A stretch of 64,000 nucleotides of DNA, taken from the NCBI RefSeq assembly GCF_014196745.1, contig NZ_JACIEH010000004.1, positions 62,001 through 126,000 on the forward strand. The letters run 5' to 3'. The notes below the pieces were generated by a model. The model was not told the origin of the DNA and made no database searches. It saw only the letters and a list, made by a program, of their open reading frames with translations. The first letter of the stretch is position 1. Each line of letters starts with the position of its first letter. The translations under genes were made by a program, and so were the position numbers. Positions 47,269-56,944 of the stretch are shown here, in pieces. The DNA is from Sphingomonas kyeonggiensis (lineage in GTDB: Bacteria > Pseudomonadota > Alphaproteobacteria > Sphingomonadales > Sphingomonadaceae).

Positions 47269-47730
47269 TCAGGCCTCGGGGCGATAGGCGATCCGCCACA
47301 TCAGCGCCGCCGTCCCCGCCGCGAACAAGGCGAGTATCCCGCTCGAGGCGACCGCGCTGATCCAGCGGAACAGCAGCGCGCGATTGTCCATCGGCGGCAT
47401 CTCGAACAACCCGAAGCCATAGGTCTGCGCGCCGACGAAGATGGCGAGCGCCGTGACGGCGCCGACCAGCGCGGCGTGGTGGGCGCGGCGCAGGCCGGCG
47501 ACGTGCATCACCAGCCAGAGCGGCCCGCCCACCGCGGTGATCGCGATGCCGGCAATCAGGCTGCCGATCAGCCAGCCGCCCATCAGGCTCAGCGGATCGC
47601 GCTTGCCGCCGAGCACCAGCAGCGCGAGCACGATCAGCCCGGCAAAGGCGCTGCCCGCGCCGAGCGCCAGCCCGGCCCGGTCGATGGACGTGTCATAACG
47701 TTGCGCAGCTTGTGTCGCGCGTTCTTTCAC
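47269..47730 (-). CDS. Hypothetical four-helix membrane protein
   Basis: The 153-aa protein has about four membrane segments: LALGAGSAFAGLIVLALLVL, WLIGSLIAGIAITAVGG, HAALVGAVTALAIFVGA and ISAVASSGILALFAAGTAAL. No family is recognised. GTG at 47730 is preferred because GGAGGGG lies about 9 bases upstream, and the earlier in-frame ATG (47799) adds an unconserved-looking Arg-rich stretch. It is convergent with the DUF3617 pair and 90 bases downstream of the MBL hydrolase gene. Confidence 0.65.
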   Translation of the reverse strand: MKERATQAAQRYDTSIDRAGLALGAGSAFAGLIVLALLVLGGKRDPLSLMGGWLIGSLIAGIAITAVGGPLWLVMHVAGLRRAHHAALVGAVTALAIFVGAQTYGFGLFEMPPMDNRALLFRWISAVASSGILALFAAGTAALMWRIAYRPEA

Positions 47731-47820
47731 AGGGGACCCCTCCCGATTCCGCGCAGGATAGACCGGCGTGCCGAGTCCCTTCAAGCGCCTGGAAGGCAAG
47801 CAGGGCCTCGGTTCGGCGCA

Positions 47821-48978
47821 TCAGCGCAGCGCGTCGAAAGCCCCGTTCCGGATACAGGCATCGAGCCCGGCATGGTCGGGCGCGCGCGGTGCGGCGCCGA
47901 TCGGCGGCACGTCGAAGCCCTGCCCGATCGGATGGGCCGCGAAGCGCGCCGGATCCTCGCCCGCGCACTGCATCATGCCGCGCAGCACTTTCGGCGGCGT
48001 CGCATAGCCCTCGCGCGACAGGCGGAAGGTACCCCAATGCACCGCCAGCGCGTTCGGCCGGCCGAGCCCGTCCCACACCCGGATCGCGTCGGGCGGCCCG
48101 ATATGGCTGCCGCTCGCCAGCTGCCCCTCGTCGAAGCGGAAGGCACCGATCGGGATCGCGGCGAAGCGGACCGGCCCCAGCGCCGCCGCCTCTGCAGGCC
48201 ATTTGCCGTCGCCCAGCCCGGTATCACCGGCGAAGAAGAAATTGCCGTGCGGCAGCGTCACCACGAAACTCGACCAGAGCGCGCGGCTGCGATCGGCGAA
48301 CCAACGGCTGCCCCAATGATGGCTGCGCGTCACCGTCACCGCCACGCCCGGACGCAGCGCGACCCGCTGTCCCCAGTCGAGCGCCCGCGAAGTCACGCCG
48401 GCACTTGCGATCACCTTGTCGTTGCCGAGCGACGTGACGACCAGCGGGTGATCGCGCTCCCAGAGCCGCTTCAGCGTCGGCAGGTCCATATGGTCGTAAT
48501 GGTTGTGGCTGACGAGGACGAGGTCGATCCTGGGCAGGCCCTCGAAGCGCACGCCCGGCTCGGCCACGCGCCGCGGCCCGAAGCCGAACGGGCCGACGGT
48601 GTCGCTCCACACCGGATCGGTGAGGATGTTCACGCCGTCCGCCTGCACCAGCACCGTCGCATGGCCGATCCAGGTGACGCGCATTGCGCCGCCCTCCACA
48701 CGCGCCGGCGGCCTGGCCGGCGTCACTGCCACCCGCGCGGGCCATTTCGGCCGGGTCGGGTCACCGAAGGCCTGCTGCCAGAGCAGCCGGTTGCGCCGCT
48801 GGTTCGAAAGTTCGAGCGCGTCGCCATCGGGGTTGAAGAAGCGCTGCCCGTCGAAATGGCTGGTGACGGGACCGCGATAATAGATGCGGTCGAGGAAGAA
48901 GGGCACCACCGTCGCGGTCAGGCAGAATGCCACCACGACCCAGAGCAGCGACGAAAGAGCAATCCGGATCAGGCGCAT
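47821..48978 (-). CDS. MBL-fold metallohydrolase (UlaG/NAPE-PLD-like)
   Basis: The 385-aa protein has an N-terminal membrane anchor (MRLIRIALSSLLWVVVAFCL) and a metallo-beta-lactamase domain with TWIGHATVLVQADGVNILTD, the zinc motif SHNHYDHMD, FFAGDTGLGDGKW and ALAVHWGTF. This is the UlaG/NAPE-hydrolysing phospholipase D subclass, often acting on lipids or cyclic phosphates. The reading frame stays open for 2 kb more upstream, antisense to ligA, but MRLIRIAL with its hydrophobic start is the credible beginning. Confidence 0.88.
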   Translation of the reverse strand: MRLIRIALSSLLWVVVAFCLTATVVPFFLDRIYYRGPVTSHFDGQRFFNPDGDALELSNQRRNRLLWQQAFGDPTRPKWPARVAVTPARPPARVEGGAMRVTWIGHATVLVQADGVNILTDPVWSDTVGPFGFGPRRVAEPGVRFEGLPRIDLVLVSHNHYDHMDLPTLKRLWERDHPLVVTSLGNDKVIASAGVTSRALDWGQRVALRPGVAVTVTRSHHWGSRWFADRSRALWSSFVVTLPHGNFFFAGDTGLGDGKWPAEAAALGPVRFAAIPIGAFRFDEGQLASGSHIGPPDAIRVWDGLGRPNALAVHWGTFRLSREGYATPPKVLRGMMQCAGEDPARFAAHPIGQGFDVPPIGAAPRAPDHAGLDACIRNGAFDALR

Positions 48979-49059
48979 TGCCGACAATGTCGTTACGCTC
49001 CCGCGCGTCTTCAAGCTGGGCCTTGATCGGGAAGCCGCCCCCAGCCTAACCCCGGCGCC

Positions 49060-51189
49060 ATGGATCCGCTCCCCCAGACTCCGGAACAGGCCGCAGCCGA
49101 GCTCGAGAAGCTCGCCGCCGAGATCGCCCATCACAACCGCCTCTATCACGCCGAGGACGCGCCCGAGATCAGCGACGCGGACTATGACGCGCTGATGCGG
49201 CGCAACACCGCGATCGAGGCGGCCTTCCCCGACCTCGTCCGCGCCGATTCCCCTTCGAAGCTGGTCGGCTCGGCGCCTTCGGGCCGGCTCGCCAAGGTCG
49301 CCCATGCCCGGCCGATGTTCAGCCTCGACAATGCGTTCAGCGACGAGGACGTGAGCGACTTTCTCGGCCGCGTCCGCCGCTTCCTGGCACTCGGCGATGC
49401 CGAGCCGGTCGCGCTCACCGCCGAGCCCAAGATCGACGGCCTGTCCTGCTCGCTGCGCTATGTGAACGGCCGGCTGGTCCAGGCGCTCACCCGCGGCGAC
49501 GGCCAGATCGGCGAGGACGTGACCGCCAATGTCCGCACGATCAGGGACATTCCCGAGGAGATCACCGGCGCGCCGGAGGTCTTCGAGGTGCGGGGCGAAG
49601 TCTATATGGCGAAGGACGATTTCGCCGCCCTCAATGCCCGGCTGCTCGCCGAGGCCGAGGAGAGCGGCAAGGAAGCCCGCCAGTTCGCCAATCCGCGCAA
49701 CGCCGCCGCCGGCTCGCTGCGCCAGAAGGACGCCGCGGTCACCGCGTCGCGCCCCTTGCGCTTCTGGGCCTGGGGCTGGGGCGAGGTCACCGCGCTGCCG
49801 GGCGAGACCCAGGTGGACGTTATCCGCGCGATCCAGGCGATGGGCTTCCCGGTCTCCGACCTGTTCGTCGGCCCGGTCGATCTCGACGCGGCGCTGGCGC
49901 AGTACAAGAAGATCGAGACGGCCCGTGCCGACCTGCCTTTCGACATCGACGGCGTCGTCTACAAGGTGGACCGGCTCGACTGGCAGACCCGGCTCGGTTT
50001 CGTCGGCCGCTTCCCGCGCTGGGGCATGGCGCACAAATTCCCCGCCGAGCGCGCCCAGACCACGCTGCGCGCGATCGACATCCAGGTCGGCCGCACCGGC
50101 AAGCTGACGCCCGTCGCCCGGCTGGAACCCGTGACGGTCGGCGGCGTCGTCGTCACCAACGCGACGCTGCATAATGCCGACGAGATCGCGCGCCTCGGCG
50201 TCCGCCCCGGCGACCGCGTCGTCCTCCAGCGCGCCGGCGACGTGATCCCGCAGATCGTCGAGAACCTGACCCGCGACGAGACCCGCGATCCCTGGGACTT
50301 CCCGACGCATTGCCCGATCTGCCAGTCCGAGGCGGTCGCGGAGGAAGGCGAAGTCGATATCCGCTGCACCGGCGGGCTGATCTGCCCGGCCCAGCGGCTC
50401 GAACGGCTCAAGCATTTCGTCAGCCGCGGTGCGCTCGATATCGAGGGGCTGGGCGAGAAGACCCTGGCCGAATTCCTCGATCTCGGCTGGATCGCCGAGC
50501 CGGCGGACATCTTCCGCCTCGCCGCGCACCGCGAGGAACTGCTCGGCCGCGAAGGCTGGCAGGAAAAGTCGGTCGAGGCGCTGCTCGCGGCGATCGAGGC
50601 CAAGCGCCAGCCCGATGCCGCCCGCCTGCTCTTCGGCCTCGGCATCCGCCATATCGGCGCGATCACCGCGCGAGACCTGCTGAAACGCTATGCGACCTTG
50701 CCGGCGCTCCAGGCGCTTGCCGACCAGGTCATCGCGATGCGTGATGCAACCCCGCCACAGATCGGCGAGACCGAGGCGAAGCACCGCGCGCGGCTCGACA
50801 AGGCCATCGCCGAGCATATCGGCGTCGAGAATGTCGGCGGCGCGGTCGGCCAGGCGCTGGCCGATTTCTTCCACGAGCCGCACAATCGCGCGGTGTGGGA
50901 CGATCTGCTGGGCGAAGTCGCACCGCCACCGTTCATCGTCGAGACCCGCGAATCCGAAGTCTCGGGAAAGACGCTGGTTTTCACCGGCACGCTGGAGGCG
51001 GTGAGTCGCGACGAGGCCAAGGCGCAGGCCGAGTCGCTGGGCGCCCGAGTCGCGGGATCGGTGTCCGCGAAGACCGATCTGGTCATTGCAGGCCCCGGCG
51101 CCGGGTCGAAGCTCAAAAAGGCCGCGGATCTCGGAATTCGCGTAATTACGGAGAGCGATTGGCTGCAAATCGTCGGAAACACTGAGTGA
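49060..51189 (+). CDS. ligA: NAD-dependent DNA ligase
   Basis: The 709-aa replicative ligase has the Ia domain (YHAEDAPEISDADYDALM), the AMP-lysine in AEPKIDGLSCSLRY (Lys124), the OB fold, a zinc finger (HCPICQSEAVAEEGEVDIRC, CPAQR), helix-hairpin-helix repeats and a BRCT domain (about 630-709, SGKTLVFTGTLEAVSRDEAK). Length and domains are standard. The upstream gap of 81 bases to the divergent MBL gene holds no further gene. Confidence 0.97.
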   Translation: MDPLPQTPEQAAAELEKLAAEIAHHNRLYHAEDAPEISDADYDALMRRNTAIEAAFPDLVRADSPSKLVGSAPSGRLAKVAHARPMFSLDNAFSDEDVSDFLGRVRRFLALGDAEPVALTAEPKIDGLSCSLRYVNGRLVQALTRGDGQIGEDVTANVRTIRDIPEEITGAPEVFEVRGEVYMAKDDFAALNARLLAEAEESGKEARQFANPRNAAAGSLRQKDAAVTASRPLRFWAWGWGEVTALPGETQVDVIRAIQAMGFPVSDLFVGPVDLDAALAQYKKIETARADLPFDIDGVVYKVDRLDWQTRLGFVGRFPRWGMAHKFPAERAQTTLRAIDIQVGRTGKLTPVARLEPVTVGGVVVTNATLHNADEIARLGVRPGDRVVLQRAGDVIPQIVENLTRDETRDPWDFPTHCPICQSEAVAEEGEVDIRCTGGLICPAQRLERLKHFVSRGALDIEGLGEKTLAEFLDLGWIAEPADIFRLAAHREELLGREGWQEKSVEALLAAIEAKRQPDAARLLFGLGIRHIGAITARDLLKRYATLPALQALADQVIAMRDATPPQIGETEAKHRARLDKAIAEHIGVENVGGAVGQALADFFHEPHNRAVWDDLLGEVAPPPFIVETRESEVSGKTLVFTGTLEAVSRDEAKAQAESLGARVAGSVSAKTDLVIAGPGAGSKLKKAADLGIRVITESDWLQIVGNTE

Positions 51190-51250
51190 CTTTTTTGCAA
51201 CGCAACAATCCTGAATCGTGGATTAACAGCCTGCCCCCGCAGGACTCGGA

Positions 51251-51280
51251 TTGACTGTCACAGGACCGACATAAATTAAT
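51251..51280 (+). promoter_or_regulatory. Candidate sigma70-type promoter of the TonB receptor at 51358
   Basis: TTGACT (51251-51256) is followed by an AT-rich ATAAATTAAT (51271-51280), giving a 15-17-base spacer to the possible -10 hexamers TAAATT or AATTAA. AT-rich DNA is rare here. Confidence 0.45.
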
Positions 51281-51357
51281 CGCATGGGCGGCGACGACGG
51301 TGAACCACACCGCGTCAGTGCAGACGACAAGCACACACCGAAAGGGAAACACCTCTA

Positions 51358-54117
51358 ATGCGCACCAAGCTTTTTGCGGGCGTGGCTTTTGCCGCGCTGA
51401 TGGTTCCGGGGGCGGCGTTCGCGCAGTCGACCGGCACGCAGGACTTCGAGGGCGAAACCGAAATCGTCGTGACCGGCTCACGCGCCGACAATGGCGTTGG
51501 CGGCATCATCGTTCCGGACACCTCGAAGGCCAAGGGTGTTCTCACCCAGGAATTCATCCAGCGTCAGGCGCCGGGCGCCACGGTCAACGACCTGATCAAC
51601 CAGCTGCCGGGCGTCAGCTTCCAGAACAACGACGCGTTCGGTTCGTCGGGCGGCTCGATGAACATCCGCGGCTTCGACGCTTCGCGTATCTCGCAGACCT
51701 TTGACGGCGTTCCGCTGAACGACTCGGGTAACTATGCGATCTACTCGAACCAGCAGATGGATCCGGAGCTGATCGAGCAGGTCAACGTCAACCTCGGCAC
51801 CACCGATGTCGACTCGCCGACCGCCGCCGCGACCGGTTCGACCGTCAACTACCGCACCCGCCTCCCGGGCAAGGACTTCGGCGTCAAGCTGGTCGGCTCG
51901 GTCGGTCAGTTCGGCTTCTTCCGTACCTTCGGCATGGTCGACACCGGCGAGTTCACCTCGTTCGGCACCCGCGCCTTCTTCGCGGCCAGCCACGCCGAGA
52001 ACTACCAGCCTTGGAACCGCAACGCGCGGGTCAACAAGGACCAGTACAACGCCCGCATCTATCAGCCGCTGGGCGACAATGGCGACTTCCTGTCGGTCGC
52101 CGGCAACTGGAACGAGAACCGCAACAACTTCCAGGGCTCGGTTCCGCTGCGTTGGGACACCGTGCAGCGCTCGGTCACCGGCACCGCGCCGAACCAGGTG
52201 GTCTCCACCACCCCGCGCAACGTCGGCCCGAACTCGAGCGACCGCTTCCCGCTGAGCCGCGACGAAGCGTTCTACAACGTCCCGTCCTGCACCATCAACA
52301 CGGTGGCCCGCGCCGGCATCGCCGACACGGCGAACAGCTGCGGCTCGGTCTTCGACGAGCGCTTCAACCCGTCGAACACCGGCAACATCCGTGGCTCGTC
52401 GCGCTTCACCCTGTCGGACGGCCTCGTCCTCACGGTCGATCCGTCGTACCAGTATGTGAAGGCCAATGGCGGCGGCACCGTCGTCGCGCAGGAAGCACGT
52501 CGTGACGTCAACCCGTCGGGCGGCAACGCGAACTGCAACACCACCGCCAACAGCGCGACCGTGAGCTGCCAGTCGGGCTATTGGGGCGGCACGCCCTATT
52601 TCGGCCGCGACCTGAACGGTGACGGCGATCTGCTCGACACCGTCCGCGTGCTCGCGCCGAGCCAGACCCAGACGCACCGCATCAGCGTCACCGCGTCGCT
52701 GCGCTACGACCTGTCGCCGGACCAGACGATCCGCGTCGCCTACACCTATGACCGTGCACGTCACCGTCAGACCGGTGAGACCGGCTTCCTCCAGCTGAAC
52801 GGCAAGCCGTACGACGTCTTCCCGGTGAACAGCCCGATCCTCGACGTGAACGGCCGCGCGCTCGAAAAGCGTGACCGCCTGTCCTTCGCGATCCTGCAGC
52901 AGGGCGCGGTCGAGTATCGCGGCGAGTTCTTCGACGGCACCCTGAAGATCAATGCCGGCTTGGCCGCGAAGTTCTTCCGTCGCAACCTGACCAACTACTG
53001 CGCCACCTCGAGCGCGGCCGGCTTCGTCGAGTGCTACGGTGACGACACGGCGGCTGGTGCGGCCTGGCTCGCAGCCAACGGTACCCAGACCGTGGTGCCG
53101 AGCGCAGCGGCTGCCGCGGGCGCGACCTGCGTCGCCGGCGTCTGCACCTTCCCGACCCAGGGCGCGCAGCAGCGCATCCTGAACTACAAGAAGCTGCTCC
53201 CGAACGTCGGCTATACCTGGTCGCTGACCCCGCAGGTCGATGTCTTCGGCAACTACTCGCAGGGCATCCAGGTCCCGGGTACGGACAACCTGTACAACTC
53301 GTTCTACTTCCCGGCGACTTCGGAGCGTGCCACGCCGAAGCCGGAAACGACCGACAATTTCGACCTCGGTCTGCGCTATCGTTCGTCGACGCTGCAGGCG
53401 CAGCTCGGCGGCTGGTACACCAACTACAAGAACCGTCTGGCTTCGTCCTACGATCCCGAGCTGGACAAGTCGGTGTATCGTAACCTCGGCACCGTGAAGA
53501 AGTACGGCTTCGACGGCAGCGTGACCTATCAGCCCATCCGTGAGCTGAGCGTCTATGCCTTCGGTTCGTACCTCCACTCGGAGATCCAGAACAACGTCGA
53601 GGCGTTCCGCACCACCGCCGCTGGCCCGCTCGGCCCGATCGGCACGATCGTCTACGCCCCCACCAAGGGCAAGCGTGAGTCGAACGCACCGGTCTACATG
53701 TTCGGCGGCGGCGCCACGGTCGACCTCGCGCCGGTGTCGTTCGGCATCGACGTGAAGCGCACCGGTCCGCGCTACCTGTACGACACCAACGAGCCGGCCC
53801 GTCAGGCGCTGACCGTCAATGGTGCGGTGCAGACCTGGGAGATCTTCCCGGCCAAGACCCCGTCCTACACGCTGGTGGACCTCAACGCCCGCGTCGACCT
53901 CACCTGGGCGGGTCTCAACAAGAAGACCTATTTCCAGGTCAACGTCCGCAACCTGTTCAACGAGTATTGGGTTGGCTCGATGAACAGCGGCAACGGCTCG
54001 CTGAACCAGGGCCCGACCTACAATGCCCAGGGTGCGATCACCGGCTACGGCTCGGCGCTGAACACCCAGATCGGCTATCCGCGCACCGTCATCGGTACGC
54101 TGGTGGTGGGCTTCTAA
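51358..54117 (+). CDS. Large TonB-dependent receptor, probably highly expressed
   Basis: The 919-aa outer-membrane protein has a signal peptide (MRTKLFAGVAFAALMVPGAAFA) and a TonB-box-like ETEIVVTGSR. The plug includes ATVNDLINQLPGVSFQNND, MNIRGFDASRISQTFDGVPL and TAAATGSTVNYRTRLPG. A long barrel ends YPRTVIGTLVVGF. CGT, GGT and TCG codons are frequent, unlike most neighbours, which fits high expression. The substrate is not evident; there are no transporter or enzyme neighbours. A perfect terminator follows. Confidence 0.93.
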   Translation: MRTKLFAGVAFAALMVPGAAFAQSTGTQDFEGETEIVVTGSRADNGVGGIIVPDTSKAKGVLTQEFIQRQAPGATVNDLINQLPGVSFQNNDAFGSSGGSMNIRGFDASRISQTFDGVPLNDSGNYAIYSNQQMDPELIEQVNVNLGTTDVDSPTAAATGSTVNYRTRLPGKDFGVKLVGSVGQFGFFRTFGMVDTGEFTSFGTRAFFAASHAENYQPWNRNARVNKDQYNARIYQPLGDNGDFLSVAGNWNENRNNFQGSVPLRWDTVQRSVTGTAPNQVVSTTPRNVGPNSSDRFPLSRDEAFYNVPSCTINTVARAGIADTANSCGSVFDERFNPSNTGNIRGSSRFTLSDGLVLTVDPSYQYVKANGGGTVVAQEARRDVNPSGGNANCNTTANSATVSCQSGYWGGTPYFGRDLNGDGDLLDTVRVLAPSQTQTHRISVTASLRYDLSPDQTIRVAYTYDRARHRQTGETGFLQLNGKPYDVFPVNSPILDVNGRALEKRDRLSFAILQQGAVEYRGEFFDGTLKINAGLAAKFFRRNLTNYCATSSAAGFVECYGDDTAAGAAWLAANGTQTVVPSAAAAAGATCVAGVCTFPTQGAQQRILNYKKLLPNVGYTWSLTPQVDVFGNYSQGIQVPGTDNLYNSFYFPATSERATPKPETTDNFDLGLRYRSSTLQAQLGGWYTNYKNRLASSYDPELDKSVYRNLGTVKKYGFDGSVTYQPIRELSVYAFGSYLHSEIQNNVEAFRTTAAGPLGPIGTIVYAPTKGKRESNAPVYMFGGGATVDLAPVSFGIDVKRTGPRYLYDTNEPARQALTVNGAVQTWEIFPAKTPSYTLVDLNARVDLTWAGLNKKTYFQVNVRNLFNEYWVGSMNSGNGSLNQGPTYNAQGAITGYGSALNTQIGYPRTVIGTLVVGF

Positions 54118-54144
54118 GCCCAACGCCGACAAGGCAAGACGAAG

Positions 54145-54181
54145 CCGCCGCCCTGGGCAACCAGGGCGGCGGTTTTCGTTT
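54145..54181 (+). terminator. Intrinsic terminator of the TonB receptor
   Basis: CCGCCGCCCTGG / CCAGGGCGGCGG, a perfect 12-bp stem with GCAA tetraloop, is followed by TTTTCGTTT, 27 bases after the stop. Confidence 0.92.
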
Positions 54182-54221
54182 GGAGCGGGCTGGTGCCGAA
54201 GCTCAGCGCAGCATCAACGAA

Positions 54222-54812
54222 CTACACCTTGGCGTAGATGCTGTTGATCGGCCGCGCGAACACCCGGCGGACCATCGGCTCGAAGAAGTCGAGCGGCGCG
54301 CTCTCATAGGCCGGGTCGAACGCCGCCTGGTCGTACTGCTCGCAGAATTCCGCACAGGCCTCGAAATGCGCATGCCCGCGAAAATTCTCGCGGATGTCGC
54401 GGTCCATCCCGAGATGGTGGAAGAAATAATAGCCCTGGAAGGCGCCGTGCTTGTCGGCGATCCAGTGCAGCTCCTCGCTGACGAAGGGTCGCAGGATCGC
54501 CGCGGCGATCTCGGGATGGTTGTAGCTGCCCAGCGTGTCTCCGATGTCGTGGAGCAGCGCCATCACCACATAGTCCTCGCCCCGCCCGTCGCGGTGCGCC
54601 CGTGTGGCGGTCTGCAGCGAATGCTGGAGCCGGTCGATCGCGAAGCCGCCGAAATCGCCGTCGAGCAGCCTGAGGTGGGTCAGCACCCGATCGGGCAGCC
54701 CGCCCGCAAAGCCGCGGAACGCCCCGCCGATGATCGCCCAGTCCTCGGCCGTGCCATCGGCCATCGCATGGAATTTCGCCCGCTCGCCGCCGGTTTCCAT
54801 CTCGCTCTCCAT
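54222..54812 (-). CDS. HD-domain phosphohydrolase-like protein
   Basis: The 196-aa soluble protein has an HD motif (VVMALLHDIGDTLGSYNHPE), a preceding His in DRLQHSLQTATRAHRDG, and FHHLGMDR. These are the metal ligands of the HD superfamily, in a form close to the PhnZ/MIOX-like oxygenases. A phosphatase or an oxygenase role is possible. Starts at GTG 54821 and ATG 54812 are both open; I prefer the ATG with GGTGG upstream. It is convergent with the TonB receptor. Confidence 0.8.
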   Translation of the reverse strand: MESEMETGGERAKFHAMADGTAEDWAIIGGAFRGFAGGLPDRVLTHLRLLDGDFGGFAIDRLQHSLQTATRAHRDGRGEDYVVMALLHDIGDTLGSYNHPEIAAAILRPFVSEELHWIADKHGAFQGYYFFHHLGMDRDIRENFRGHAHFEACAEFCEQYDQAAFDPAYESAPLDFFEPMVRRVFARPINSIYAKV

Positions 54813-54890
54813 TTCCGCCACCGGTCTGCCGCCGGCGCCGCGAGCCTACCCCTCTTTGCCCCGGCCTGTCAGCGGTGTTAGAGGCAAGGC

Positions 54891-56027
54891 GTGGCTACCC
54901 TGGATCCCAGATCTCCCTTCCTCGCGCAGCCGTCGAAGCCGCCGGCCGCGCTGTCGCGCCCGTTCTTCGAGGACAAGAACCGCGCCTTCTGGATGCTGCA
55001 GGCCGGCGGCTGGACCGGCTATCTGCTCCTGCGCACGGTCTCGGTGGTGTCGAACTCGCAGCCGATCCAGAGCGCGATCGCCGGCATCGTCGAGACGATC
55101 ATCGGCTATTGCCTGACGCTGCTGCTCTCGGCGCTCTATCGCACCTATCGCAAGCTGCCGCGCTTCTCGTCGATCCTGCTGACGCTCGCCACGCTCGGCA
55201 TCGCCACCACCATCTATGCGATGCTCGACGCCTTCACCTATTCCTTCGTCCGCGGCACGCCGGGGATCACCCTGTCGCTGGTCACCGGCACGGTGTTCAT
55301 CAACTTCACCGTGCTCGCCGGCTGGTCGGCGCTCTATTTCGCGGTGAATTTCTACCTCGTCGTCGAGGACCAGATCGACCAGATGCAGGCGCTGGAGATC
55401 CAGGCGAGCCAGGCGCAGCTGGCGATGCTGCGCTACCAGCTCAACCCGCATTTCCTGTTCAACACGCTCAACTCGATCTCGACTTTGGTGCTGCTCAAGC
55501 AGACCGAGCGGGCGAACATCATGCTCTCCCGCCTCAGTTCGTTCCTGCGATACACGCTGGCCAACGAGCCGACCGCGCACGTCACGCTCCAGCAGGAGGC
55601 GGAGACGCTCAAGCTCTATCTCGAGATCGAGAAGATGCGCTTCGACGAGCGGCTGCGCACCCATTTCGAGATCGACGAGCGCGTCACCAAGGCGCGGCTG
55701 CCGTCGCTGCTGCTCCAGCCGCTCGTCGAAAACGCGATCAAATATGCCGTCACGCCCCAGGAAGAGGGCGCCGATATCACCGTCTCCGCTCGGCTCGCCG
55801 GAGAACGAGTGCAGATCGCCGTATCCGATACGGGTCCGGGATTGATCGAAGTCAAGCAGCGGCCGACCCTTTCAACCGGCGTGGGGCTCGCCAATATCAA
55901 GGAGCGGTTGGCCCAGGCTTATGGGCCTGACCATCGATTTGAGACGCGTTCGGACCCAGGGAAGGGGTTCAGCGTTGAGATCGAGATACCGTTCCAGATC
56001 GAGGAACCTAATCGAGAGGCCGCATGA
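54891..56027 (+). CDS. LytS/YpdA-type sensor histidine kinase
   Basis: The 378-aa membrane kinase starts with GTG. Four or so membrane helices (residues 35-158) precede a linker and the His_kinase domain with the phosphorylated His187 in LRYQLNPHFLFNTLNSIS. The HATPase domain has LLLQPLVENAIKYA, SDTGPGL and STGVGLANIKERL. Its stop overlaps the start of the LytTR response regulator (ATGA), so the pair forms a two-component system. The stimulus is unknown. Confidence 0.93.
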   Translation: MATLDPRSPFLAQPSKPPAALSRPFFEDKNRAFWMLQAGGWTGYLLLRTVSVVSNSQPIQSAIAGIVETIIGYCLTLLLSALYRTYRKLPRFSSILLTLATLGIATTIYAMLDAFTYSFVRGTPGITLSLVTGTVFINFTVLAGWSALYFAVNFYLVVEDQIDQMQALEIQASQAQLAMLRYQLNPHFLFNTLNSISTLVLLKQTERANIMLSRLSSFLRYTLANEPTAHVTLQQEAETLKLYLEIEKMRFDERLRTHFEIDERVTKARLPSLLLQPLVENAIKYAVTPQEEGADITVSARLAGERVQIAVSDTGPGLIEVKQRPTLSTGVGLANIKERLAQAYGPDHRFETRSDPGKGFSVEIEIPFQIEEPNREAA

Positions 56028-56830
56028 CCATTCGGACCATCCTGGTAGACGACGAATCCCTGGCAATTCAGGGGCTCGAACTGAGGCTCCAGGAACATGA
56101 AGATGTCGAGATCATCGACAAATGCTCGAACGGGCGCGAGGCCATCCGTTCGATCAAGACCCATAAACCCGACCTTGTTTTCCTCGACATCCAGATGCCC
56201 GGCTTCGACGGTTTCTCCGTCGTCCAGGGCCTGATGGAAGTCGAGCCGCCGCTGTTCGTGTTCGTGACCGCGTACAGCGATCACGCGATCCGCGCCTTCG
56301 AGGCGCAGGCGGTGGATTACCTCATGAAGCCGGTCGAACCCGCCCGGCTCGCCGACACGATCGAGCGGGTGCGCCAGCGCCTGAGCGAGAAGCGCGGCGT
56401 CGAGGAAGTCGAGAAGCTGAAGGAAGTGCTCGCCGAAGTCGCGCCCGACACGGCCGACGAGATGGCCGCCTCCGCCACCGATGGCGAAATGGCATCCAGC
56501 CGCTTCGAGAAGCTGATCAACATCAAGGATCGCGGCCAGATCTTCCGCGTCGACGTCGATACGATCGAGCGGATCGACGCCGCGGGCGATTACATGTGCA
56601 TCTATACCGGCGACAACACGCTGATCCTGCGCGAGACGATGAAGGACCTCGAGAAGCGCCTCGATCCGCGCCGCTTCCAGCGCGTCCACCGTTCGACCAT
56701 CGTGAATCTCGACCTGGTCCGCCAGGTCAAGCCGCACACCAATGGCGAATGCTTCCTGGTGCTCGATTCGGGCGCCCAGGTGAAGGTGAGCCGCAGCTAC
56801 CGCGACGTGGTCGCCCGCTTCGTGCACTAA
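56024..56830 (+). CDS. LytTR-family response regulator
   Basis: The 268-aa protein has a receiver domain (ILVDDESLAIQGLELRL, phospho-Asp55 in LVFLDIQMPG, FVTAYSDHAIRAF, DYLMKPV) and an extended acidic linker (EKLKEVLAEVAPDTADEMAA). The C-terminal LytTR DNA-binding domain is marked by INIKDRGQIFRVDVDTIERI, RFQRVHRSTIVNLDLV and VKVSRSYRDVV. It acts with the upstream LytS-type kinase. LytTR proteins usually bind direct repeats upstream of envelope or secretion genes. Confidence 0.95.
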   Translation: MTIRTILVDDESLAIQGLELRLQEHEDVEIIDKCSNGREAIRSIKTHKPDLVFLDIQMPGFDGFSVVQGLMEVEPPLFVFVTAYSDHAIRAFEAQAVDYLMKPVEPARLADTIERVRQRLSEKRGVEEVEKLKEVLAEVAPDTADEMAASATDGEMASSRFEKLINIKDRGQIFRVDVDTIERIDAAGDYMCIYTGDNTLILRETMKDLEKRLDPRRFQRVHRSTIVNLDLVRQVKPHTNGECFLVLDSGAQVKVSRSYRDVVARFVH

Positions 56831-56833
56831 GCT

Positions 56834-56879
56834 CTTCTCCCTCTCCCCGCTCGCGGGGAGAGGGCCGGGGAGAGGGGTG
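56834..56879. repeat. Short palindromic repeat after the LytTR gene
   Basis: CCCTCTCCCCGC-TC-GCGGGGAGAGGG is a family A variant palindrome just after the response regulator, with an extra CCGGGGAGAGGG behind it. It may act as terminator or mRNA stabiliser. Confidence 0.6.
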
Positions 56880-56944
56880 TGACGCTCCTCCGTATAGTCC
56901 CCAGGCGCAGCTCCGTCGGCCCGCAACCCTTTCTATAATAAGGG

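Noticed and set aside
48979..51168. Upstream extension of the MBL-hydrolase frame through ligA
   Set aside because: The region is clearly ligA on the other strand, and the hydrophobic N-terminus at 48978 is the natural start.
51478..54132. 884-codon frame antisense to the large TonB receptor
   Set aside because: It is a shadow of a strongly biased coding sequence; the plus-strand receptor has a signal peptide, plug and terminator.
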